Source: Parafrankia soli (GTDB taxonomy: Bacteria > Actinomycetota > Actinomycetes > Frankiales > Frankiaceae). Taken from it: a stretch of DNA of 32,586 nucleotides. The position numbers and the translations under genes were made by a program. The stretch lies in contig NZ_MAXA01000113.1 of the NCBI RefSeq assembly GCF_001854695.1, positions 178,318 to 210,903 on the forward strand, given 5' to 3'. The notes beneath the pieces were generated by a model that did no database searches, was not told the origin of the DNA, and saw only the letters and a list, made by a program, of their open reading frames with translations. How positions within the stretch are numbered: position 1 is the first letter of the stretch; every line of letters begins with the position of its first letter. Below are positions 16,231 to 22,930 of this stretch, piece by piece.

Positions 16231-16380
16231 ACTGACAGTAGCATCGCCGCTCGGTTCTGTCTGCTACTCGACAATAGAATGCACTGAACGTAACTGCAAA
16301 TCGCCTCAATTCGGTTGATTCGGTTTCTGTGTGACGGTGAGCAACTGAAGGGCCTCGGTTGTTTTAGCTACTCTTAGTCA
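16231..16380 (+). promoter_or_regulatory. A+T-rich promoter island upstream of the sugar transferase
   Basis: This stretch is far richer in A+T than its surroundings. It contains TAGAAT at 16275-16280, a near-consensus -10, and TACTCT at 16369-16374 with CTGAAG 18 nt upstream. AGTAGCA (16237-16243) and TGCTACT (16262-16268) form an inverted repeat just upstream of TAGAAT and may bind a regulator. If used, it gives a 5' leader of about 500-600 nt. Confidence 0.4.
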
Positions 16381-16873
16381 TCGGCGGGGCGGCTATACCC
16401 GACGCGGAGCTGTCGGAAACACGGCTTCGGCCCCGGGCGGGGCGCTGGTCGGCGGCGGTGGTCGTGCCGGTAACGTTGCCGCCTGACCATCGAGCGCCGC
16501 ATGTCGGGGCCTGGGCGGACCGCGGCGGTCCGCGTCGGCGTCCCGGGTCGCGTCGGTTGCCCACACCGCGCGGAGGTGTTCCCCGGGCCGATTCGGGGCT
16601 GCCCGGGTCCGTACACGATCGCTGGAGGTCGGAGTCGGTGAAGCCGCGAGCGATGAAGCCACGGGGGAGTGAACCTGCGATGAACGCCTCGGTGCGAGGC
16701 GTCAACGTGCCTGGGCCCCGGGTCCGACCTTGTGTCCGCGTCGGCGATCTGCCCCACGAGCCGGTTGGTTCTGATCGACAATGGCTGCGGCGGGGAGATG
16801 CGCGGGGGGCGGTCTCCACCCGTCCAGCTCGCCGATCGGAACTGATGTACCGAGGTCCTGGGGGGGTCCTGCT

Positions 16874-18808
16874 GTGACGGAGACTGTGTCCGGAGGAACG
16901 AGACCATTCGAGGGGGCGAGATCGTCCGGGGGGGCGGTGCCCCCCGGCGGCCCGCGTTCGTCCGGCGGAGCCATGCCGCCCGGTGGGGCGAGGCCGGCGG
17001 GAGGGGTGAGGTCCGTGGGTGGAACGAGGCCGGCCGGTGGATCCTGGCCGCCCGCCGGCGGCCCGGGTGTCGTGCCGCAGTCCCGCGGCTACTTCGAACC
17101 GGGCCAGCCGACCCCTCCGGGGCCGCCCGTGCGGCCAGGCTGGCCGGGGCAGCCCGAGGAGTCCGACTGGCTGGAGCCGGAGCCGCCGGCAGAGGCTGAC
17201 TGGTCGGAGCCGCCGGCGGGAACCGGCTGGCCCGAGCCGCCGGCCGCGCCCGGCTGGCCGGGGCCGCCCGCGCAACCGGCCACCGGCCGGCACCATCGTG
17301 TGCCCGCTGGCACGCAGTTCGACTTCGCCCACGTCGAGACCTCGCCCGACGCGACCAGCTACCGGGCCCAGGTCGGCTGGGAGCGGCGCTACGTCCGGCT
17401 GCTGGTGCTCTTCGACGCGATCGCCTGTGTGATCTCCGCGGGCCTGGCCTACTTCGTCCGTTTCGGGGACGTCGTCGACTTCGACACCAAGCCGCCCTCC
17501 TCGAAGCCGTACATCATCATGACGGTCCTGCTGCCGCTGGCCTGGGTGCTGGCGATGTCGCTCAACCGCGCCTACGAGAGCCGCTTCCTCGGCGGCGGCT
17601 CGGAGGAGTTCCGGCGGGTCGTCAACGCCGCCGCCCGGCTCACCGCGCTGGTCGCCGTCGCCTCTTACGCGACAAAGGCCGAGATCGCCCGTAGCTACGT
17701 GCTCATCGCCTTCCCGGCCGCCACGCTGCTGTCGGTGGCCGGCCGCTCCGCCGGGCGCGGCATCCTGCACCGCATGCGGCGGCAGGGGCGTTGCCTGCAC
17801 CGTGTCCTCGTCGTGGGGGCCGGCGAGTCCGCGGCCACCCTCGTCCGGCTCGCCCAGCGCGACCCGACCACCGGCTGGTCCGTCGTCGGTGTCTGCCTGG
17901 ACCGCCTGCCCGGCCGGCACAGCCACGACCGCCCCGAGCGCAGCGGGTTCGACCTGCTCGGTGTGCCGATCGTCGGCACCTCGGAGAACCTGCACACCGC
18001 CATCCAGGCGACCCACGCGACAACCGTCGCGATCGGCCCGCAGATGGACGGCGAGACACTGCGCCGGGTCCTGTGGGCCCTCGAGGGCAGCGACGTGGAC
18101 GTCCTGGTCAGCTCGGCGCTGACGGACGTGACCGGGCCGCGGATCTCGATCCGGCCGGTGGCCGGCCTGCCGCTGCTCCACATCGAGGAGCCCGAGCTCA
18201 GCGGCACGCGTCGGCTGATGAAGATGGCCTTCGACCGGATCGTCGCCGGCACCGCGATCCTGCTGTTCGCTCCGCTGCTGATCGGGCTCGGCCTGGCGGT
18301 GCGGTTCACCAGCCGCGGTCCGGCGATCTTCAAACAGATCCGGGTCGGGCGCGGCGGCAGCGAGTTCCGGATGTACAAGTTCCGTTCGATGTATGTAGAC
18401 GCCGAGCAGCGCAAGGCCGAGCTCGAGTCGAGCAACGAGCGCGCCGAGGGCCTGCTGTTCAAGATGCGGGACGACCCTCGGATCACCAAGGTGGGCAAGT
18501 TCCTCCGGAAGTGGTCGCTCGACGAGCTGCCCCAGCTGTTCAATGTGGTCAACGGCAGCATGTCGCTGGTCGGCCCGCGCCCGCCGCTGCCCTCGGAGGT
18601 CGCGCGCTACGAGGACGACGTCTACCGCAGGCTGATGGTCAAGCCCGGCCTCACCGGGCTGTGGCAGATCAGCGGGCGCAGCGACCTGGAGTGGAACGAG
18701 TCCGTCCGGCTCGACCTGCGCTATGTCGAGAACTGGTCGCTGGCCATGGACTTCGTCATCCTGTGGCGCACGCTGTTCGCCGTGCTGCGCCGCGAGGGCG
18801 CCTACTGA
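16874..18808 (+). CDS. Polyprenyl-phosphate sugar-1-phosphate transferase (WcaJ/WbaP-like)
   Basis: About 644 residues. It starts exopolysaccharide or glycan assembly by moving a sugar phosphate from a UDP-sugar to undecaprenyl phosphate at the membrane. Residues 1-160 are low complexity: four 12-residue Gly/Pro repeats, then Trp-Pro-Glu-rich repeats. Four membrane segments follow, then a CoA-binding-like Rossmann domain ([19 protein letters not shown]). The C-terminal transferase domain begins KMAFDRIVAGTAILL and shows FKQIRVGRGGSEFRMYKFRSM, KWSLDELPQLFNVV with the Asp-Glu pair, and SLVGPRPPLPSEV. GTG 16874 has a G-run 7 nt upstream; ATG 16781 would add 31 residues. No other glycan genes are adjacent, so the product is unknown. 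Confidence 0.93.
   Translation: MTETVSGGTRPFEGARSSGGAVPPGGPRSSGGAMPPGGARPAGGVRSVGGTRPAGGSWPPAGGPGVVPQSRGYFEPGQPTPPGPPVRPGWPGQPEESDWLEPEPPAEADWSEPPAGTGWPEPPAAPGWPGPPAQPATGRHHRVPAGTQFDFAHVETSPDATSYRAQVGWERRYVRLLVLFDAIACVISAGLAYFVRFGDVVDFDTKPPSSKPYIIMTVLLPLAWVLAMSLNRAYESRFLGGGSEEFRRVVNAAARLTALVAVASYATKAEIARSYVLIAFPAATLLSVAGRSAGRGILHRMRRQGRCLHRVLVVGAGESAATLVRLAQRDPTTGWSVVGVCLDRLPGRHSHDRPERSGFDLLGVPIVGTSENLHTAIQATHATTVAIGPQMDGETLRRVLWALEGSDVDVLVSSALTDVTGPRISIRPVAGLPLLHIEEPELSGTRRLMKMAFDRIVAGTAILLFAPLLIGLGLAVRFTSRGPAIFKQIRVGRGGSEFRMYKFRSMYVDAEQRKAELESSNERAEGLLFKMRDDPRITKVGKFLRKWSLDELPQLFNVVNGSMSLVGPRPPLPSEVARYEDDVYRRLMVKPGLTGLWQISGRSDLEWNESVRLDLRYVENWSLAMDFVILWRTLFAVLRREGAY
16916..17059 (+). repeat. 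Four imperfect 36-bp repeats in the transferase N-terminus
   Basis: Starting at 16916, 16952, 16988 and 17024, each 36-bp unit codes a 12-residue segment: ARSSGGAVPPGG, PRSSGGAMPPGG, ARPAGGVRSVGG, TRPAGGSWPPAG. They lie in the predicted cytoplasmic, disordered head of the protein. Confidence 0.75.
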
Positions 18809-18856
18809 CAGCGGGTCCCTCCTGCTGCCAGCGGGCTGGCGGGTGCCCACTGGGGC

Positions 18857-20677
18857 CTACTGGCCGCGGGCGCCCTCGACCCAGCCGGCCTCGACCAGGT
18901 GCGCGAGCACCCGGTCGACGGCCTGCTCGGTCGGCAGGCCCGCCGTGTCGACCACCACGTCGGCGTCGGCCGGCTCCTCGTACGGGTCGGAGACGCCGGT
19001 GAAGGCGGGGATCACCCCCGCCCGGGCCTTGGCGTAGAGGCCCTTGCGGTCCCGTGCCTCGCACACCTCCAGCGGGGTCGACACGTACACGAGCACGAAG
19101 CCGCCGCCGCGGGCGGTGGTCATCGCCCGCACCTGGGCGCGGACGTCAGCGTAGGGCGCGATCGGCGCGCACACGGCGATCCCGCCGGCGCCCGCGACCT
19201 CCGCGGCGACGAAGCCGATGCGGCGCACGTTCGTGTCCCGGTCGGCGCGGGAGAAGCCCAGGCCCTGGGAGAGATGCGTCCGCACGATGTCGCCGTCGAG
19301 CAGGGTGACCCGCCGGCCCCGTTCGAGCAGCCGGCACACCAACAGGCCCGCCAGGGTCGACTTGCCCGAGCCGGACAGCCCGGTGAACAGGATCGTCAGG
19401 CCGCGCTGGCGGCGCGGGGGAACCGCGCGGGTCAGCTCGGCCGCCACCGCGGGCGGGGTGAGCTCGGCGGGCAGCGGCACACCCGCGTCGAGCAGGGTCG
19501 TGAGATCGTCGGCGCCCGGCGCGCCGATCGCCGGCCCGGTCAGGCTGCCGGCACAGCCGTAGACCTCGGCGAGATGGGCCCGCAGGGCGGTGAGCTCGGC
19601 GATCTCGTCCAACGCCGGCTCGCTCGCCGCCTCGTCGGCCAGGCCGCCCGGGGCGGTCGCGCTCATCGCCGGCTCACGGGGCGCGGCGAGCCGCTCCGAC
19701 GGGACGACCGGGACCAGCACGAGCATGCTGCGGTGCCGGCGGGACTCCGGCGCGAGCGCCGCGGTGTGGGCCGGCTCCGGCGGACTGGCCGGATGCGTCC
19801 GGCCGTCGTCCCGCGACACCGCGTCGGAGGCGACCGGCTCGTGGGCCAGCGTCGCCTCGGCCGGGCGGGGCGGTGCGTCGATCGCGTCCAGCGCGGCGAG
19901 CAGGCAGCGCACCCGCAGGTGGTGCGCGGCGTCGGCCGGGTCCGCCCCGCCGACCGGGGCCAGGATCACGCAGTGCTTGCCCTGCCGGGTCAGCGCGCGG
20001 ATGCGCCCGACGTCGGCGGTGTACAGCAGGCCGTCGGCCCACACCGCCCACGGGGCCGCGCCCGCGCCGGTCGCCCAGCCCCGGGCGGCGAACTCGGCGC
20101 GCAGTCCTTCCGGGGTCAGCCGTAGCCGCGGGTAGTCCGGATGGCTGGGCAGCTCCAGGCCCTCCACCGTGCCGACCAGGCGCACCGGGCCCGCCCCGGT
20201 GGCAGTCGCCGGCGTTCCGGAGGCCTCCGCCGGCATCGCGGTGGCGGGCGTCGGTGAGTCGTCCGCGGTGGGCTCCAGACCGAGCAGGTGCAGGGCCGCG
20301 ATCATCACGCCCTCGCGGTCGCGCAGCGCGACGTCCATGCCCGGGCCCAGCGCGGCCGCTGTCTCACCGGGGACGGTCAGGCTCGGCACCGGCGGCCCGG
20401 CGGGCTGGCGGGCCCGGCCCGGGTAGCTCGGCGCCGGGCCGAACGCGCCGAGCAGCATCAGCTCCAGGTCGGTGAGCTGGCGCGTGTCGAGCACGACCGA
20501 CGGCCAGGCCACCGAGGCGGCCCGCAGCTCGCGGGCGCGGTCGGCAGCGACGACGGCAAGCGGACAGACGCCGTTCGCGCCGCGCTGCTCACCAGCGCCC
20601 GGTATGTCGGGCGGACCAGCCGTGGCATGCGGATCCGGGGCGGACGAGCCGACGGCGGTGTCGGAGGTGGCGCTCAC
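18857..20677 (-). CDS. cysC: APS kinase with degenerate ATP-sulfurylase-like N-terminal region
   Basis: A 606-residue protein. The C-terminal ~190 residues are a complete APS kinase that phosphorylates adenylyl sulfate to PAPS: P-loop GLSGSGKST near 437, LLDGDIVRTHLSQGLGFSRA, DRDTNVRRIGF, RKGLYAKARAG and FTGVSDPYEEP. The first ~400 residues follow the ATP-sulfurylase order: TRQLTDLELMLLGAFGP and PGMDVALRDREGVMIAAL (PUA-like), GTVEGLELPSHPDY.RLRLTPEGLR.EFA.RGW, APVGGADPADAAHHLRVRCL and SERLAAPREPAM. The catalytic QTRNPxHRAH and GRDHAGP blocks are absent, so this part is probably not a sulfurylase and may be structural or regulatory. GTG 20677 has TACCGT 7 nt upstream (leaderless type). It is divergent from cysQ. 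Confidence 0.93.
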   Translation of the reverse strand: MSATSDTAVGSSAPDPHATAGPPDIPGAGEQRGANGVCPLAVVAADRARELRAASVAWPSVVLDTRQLTDLELMLLGAFGPAPSYPGRARQPAGPPVPSLTVPGETAAALGPGMDVALRDREGVMIAALHLLGLEPTADDSPTPATAMPAEASGTPATATGAGPVRLVGTVEGLELPSHPDYPRLRLTPEGLRAEFAARGWATGAGAAPWAVWADGLLYTADVGRIRALTRQGKHCVILAPVGGADPADAAHHLRVRCLLAALDAIDAPPRPAEATLAHEPVASDAVSRDDGRTHPASPPEPAHTAALAPESRRHRSMLVLVPVVPSERLAAPREPAMSATAPGGLADEAASEPALDEIAELTALRAHLAEVYGCAGSLTGPAIGAPGADDLTTLLDAGVPLPAELTPPAVAAELTRAVPPRRQRGLTILFTGLSGSGKSTLAGLLVCRLLERGRRVTLLDGDIVRTHLSQGLGFSRADRDTNVRRIGFVAAEVAGAGGIAVCAPIAPYADVRAQVRAMTTARGGGFVLVYVSTPLEVCEARDRKGLYAKARAGVIPAFTGVSDPYEEPADADVVVDTAGLPTEQAVDRVLAHLVEAGWVEGARGQ

Positions 20678-20684
20678 ACCCGCG

Positions 20685-20690
20685 ACGGTA
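20685..20690 (-). promoter_or_regulatory. -10-like TACCGT for leaderless cysC
   Basis: TACCGT (TANNNT class) ends 7 nt before the cysC GTG. The divergent start-to-start gap is only 35 bp, so the promoter must overlap cysQ control sequence. Confidence 0.45.
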
Positions 20691-20691
20691 G

Positions 20692-20712
20692 CGGGTGGAA
20701 GACTCCCACCCG
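20692..20712 (+). promoter_or_regulatory. Hairpin directly before the cysQ start
   Basis: CGGGTGG (20692-20698) pairs perfectly with CCACCCG (20706-20712) around the loop AAGACTC and ends one base before ATG 20713. If included in the mRNA it would hinder initiation at that ATG; alternatively it is a DNA site between cysC and cysQ. Confidence 0.35.
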
Positions 20713-21606
20713 ATGAGCACCGACGACATCCGCCGGCCGGACGGGTTCGCCACGGTTCCGGTCGACATCGCCACGGATGAGCTCAGCGATGCCACGCTGG
20801 CCGTCCGGCTGGCCACTGACGCGGGCAAGCTGCTCCTGCGGATCAGGGCCGAACTGGGATTCGCCGAACCGGCGACCCTGCGCGAGACCGGCGACGCCCG
20901 GTCGCACCGGCTGCTGGCCCGCGCCCTCGGCCGTCACCGGCCGGGCGACGCGGTGCTCTCGGAGGAGGCGGCGGACGATCCGGTGCGGCTGGGCGCGGAC
21001 CGGGTGTGGATCGTCGACCCGCTCGACGGCACCCGTGAGTTCGCCGAGCCGGGGCGGACCGACTGGGCCGTGCACGTCGCGCTGTGGGAACGGGGCGAAC
21101 TGACCGTCGGGGTCGTGGCGCTGCCCGCGCTGGGCGTGACGCTCTCGAGCGAGGGCCCGCTCCCCGCCCGGGCGCTCCCGGCGGCACGCGGGGCCGGCGC
21201 GGTGGCCGCGGGCCCCGCGGGGAACCGGGGGATCCCGGCCGGCCCGGTGGCCCCGGCGGGCGCCGACGCCGCGGTGCCGCGCATCGTCGCGAGCCGGACG
21301 CGGGCGCCGCGGGTCGTCACCGACGTGGCCGAGAAGCTGGGCGCGACCGTGCTGCCGATGGGGTCCGCCGGGGCTAAGGTGGCCGCGGTCATCCGCGGCG
21401 ACGCCGACATCTACGTCCACGACGGCGGGCAGTACGAGTGGGACTCCGCGGCGCCGGTGGCCGTCGCGCGGGCGGCCGGCCTGCACACCAGCCGGCTCGA
21501 CGGGTCGGAGTTGCGTTACAACCAGCCCGACCCGCTGTTGCCCGACCTGGTCGTGTGCGATCCCGCCCACGCCGAGCAGGTGTTGGCCGTGACCCGCGCG
21601 CGCTGA
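20713..21606 (+). CDS. cysQ: 3'(2'),5'-bisphosphate nucleotidase (CysQ-like)
   Basis: A 297-residue Mg-dependent, lithium-sensitive type phosphatase of the inositol-monophosphatase superfamily. It hydrolyses PAP (and PAPS) to AMP, removing the inhibitory by-product of sulfate reduction and sulfation. Metal-binding motifs are present: LSEEAADD (the Glu motif), VWIVDPLDGTREFAEPGRTDW, and YEWDSAAPVAVARAAG (WDxAA). The region between ~155 and 190 carries an Ala/Gly/Pro-rich insertion. It is divergent from cysC, which makes PAPS, so the pair sets PAPS/PAP levels. ATG 20713 is preceded by a hairpin; GTG 20695 is an in-frame alternative adding six residues. Confidence 0.94.
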   Translation: MSTDDIRRPDGFATVPVDIATDELSDATLAVRLATDAGKLLLRIRAELGFAEPATLRETGDARSHRLLARALGRHRPGDAVLSEEAADDPVRLGADRVWIVDPLDGTREFAEPGRTDWAVHVALWERGELTVGVVALPALGVTLSSEGPLPARALPAARGAGAVAAGPAGNRGIPAGPVAPAGADAAVPRIVASRTRAPRVVTDVAEKLGATVLPMGSAGAKVAAVIRGDADIYVHDGGQYEWDSAAPVAVARAAGLHTSRLDGSELRYNQPDPLLPDLVVCDPAHAEQVLAVTRAR

Positions 21607-21656
21607 CCCGCCTGCCGTGCTCGCGATGCGCCGGCCCGATGCGCGAGGATCGGCGG

Positions 21657-22865
21657 GTGGACCTGCCTGTGACACCGCCGGTGAAGCCGATGCTCGCCCG
21701 CGCGGCGCCGCAGATCCCCCCGGACATGCTGTATGAGCCGAAGTGGGACGGCTTCCGCGCCCTGGTCTTCCGTGACGGGGCCGAGCTGGAGATCACCTCG
21801 CGCAGCACCCGGCCGATGACCCGCTACTTCCCCGAGCTGGTCGAGGTGCTGCTCGCGGCACTGCCCGACCGCTGCGTGCTTGACGGCGAGATCGTCGTCG
21901 TCGGCCCGGACGGACTGGACTTCGAGGAGCTGTCGCAACGGGTGCATCCGGCGACCAGCCGGGTGGCGAAGCTCGCGCTGGAGACCCCGGTCTCGTTCGT
22001 CGCGTTCGACCTGCTGGCACTCGGTGACGAGGCGTTCACGGAACAGCCGTTCGCCCGGCGGCGCGCCGTGCTCGAGGAGGTTCTCGCCGGCCACGCCGGC
22101 CCGGCTGCGCCCGGATCGGCACCGGTCCGGCGAGTCCCGAGCGGGGTCTACCTCACGCCCTCGACCGGCGAGCTCGACATGGCCCGGCAGTGGTTCGAGC
22201 GCTACGAAGGCGCGGGGCTCGACGGGCTGGTCGCCAAGCCGCCGGACGGGGCGTACCAGCCGGACAAGCGCGCAATGTTCAAGATCAAACATGACCGCAC
22301 CGCCGACTGCGTCGTGGCCGGCTACCGGCCGCACAAGAACGATCCGGAGGCGGTCGGGTCGCTGCTGCTCGGGCTCTACGCCGACCCCGCGGACGAGGCC
22401 GACCCCGAGGACGCGACGGACCCGGCCCGGGAAAGCCCGCTGCTGTCCGTCGGGGTCACCTCGGCCTTCCCGATGGCGCGCCGGCGGGAGCTCGTCCGCG
22501 AGCTGGCCCATCTCGTGGTGCCGATCGACTCCCACCCCTGGGCCCGCCAGGGCCCGGAGAACGCCGCGCAGCCGGGCGGCGACGCGGGCGAGGAACCGAC
22601 AGCGGCCGCGGGGCAGCCGGCGCGCACGCCCTGGGACGCCGAGGAGAGCCGGTGGGCCCGTGGCCGTGACCTCTCGTTCGTCCCGCTGCGGCCCGAGCTG
22701 GTCGTCGAGGTGCGCTACGACCACATGGAGGGACCGCGCTTCCGGCACACCACGCAGTTCGTCCGTTTCCGGCCCGACCGTGACCCCGGCGGATGTACCT
22801 ACGCCCAGCTCGAGCGCCCGGTGCGGTTCGACATCGCCGACGTCCTGCGCATCCCGCCGGACTGA
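21657..22865 (+). CDS. ligC: ATP-dependent DNA ligase, LigC-like
   Basis: A 402-residue ligase that seals nicks through an AMP-lysine intermediate. The adenylation motif is EPKWDGFR with Lys29; motif III is CVLDGEIVV, IIIa FVAFDLLAL, IV GLDGLVAKPPD and V MFKIKHDRTADCVVAGYRP. An OB-fold domain follows (SVGVTSAFPMARR, VVEVRYDHMEGPRFRH). No polymerase or nuclease domain is fused and no Ku gene is nearby, so it resembles mycobacterial LigC rather than LigD. Acidic/Ala inserts at ~245 and ~310 make it longer than the ~358 of LigC. GTG 21657 has GAGGA 7 nt upstream. It starts 50 bp after cysQ on the same strand. Confidence 0.93.
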   Translation: MDLPVTPPVKPMLARAAPQIPPDMLYEPKWDGFRALVFRDGAELEITSRSTRPMTRYFPELVEVLLAALPDRCVLDGEIVVVGPDGLDFEELSQRVHPATSRVAKLALETPVSFVAFDLLALGDEAFTEQPFARRRAVLEEVLAGHAGPAAPGSAPVRRVPSGVYLTPSTGELDMARQWFERYEGAGLDGLVAKPPDGAYQPDKRAMFKIKHDRTADCVVAGYRPHKNDPEAVGSLLLGLYADPADEADPEDATDPARESPLLSVGVTSAFPMARRRELVRELAHLVVPIDSHPWARQGPENAAQPGGDAGEEPTAAAGQPARTPWDAEESRWARGRDLSFVPLRPELVVEVRYDHMEGPRFRHTTQFVRFRPDRDPGGCTYAQLERPVRFDIADVLRIPPD

Positions 22866-22930
22866 CCGGCCCAACCTCAGGTTCGGGCGCGCGGCCGCGG
22901 CGGTGCCCGGGCGGCGGGTGCGGTGGGGGA

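Larger units (their letters stand above)
15982..16873. other. Long intergenic region between hemQ and the sugar transferase
   Basis: Nearly 900 bp without a convincing gene. It holds the hemQ terminator hairpin (16055-16101), an A+T-rich promoter-like island (16231-16380), then GC-rich sequence. An open frame at 16458-16877 ends overlapping the transferase start as GTGA, but its Arg/Pro-rich composition is not protein-like. A few short ATG frames between 16630 and 16790 were not convincing either. Confidence 0.5.

Noticed and set aside
16458-16877. 139-codon plus-strand frame ending as GTGA on the transferase start
   Set aside because: Composition is not protein-like and no ribosome-binding site or family match is seen; kept only as part of the leader discussion.
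16364-18850. 828-codon minus-strand frame
   Set aside because: Antisense to the sugar transferase; rich in Arg, Gln, Gly and Asp repeats and without known motifs.
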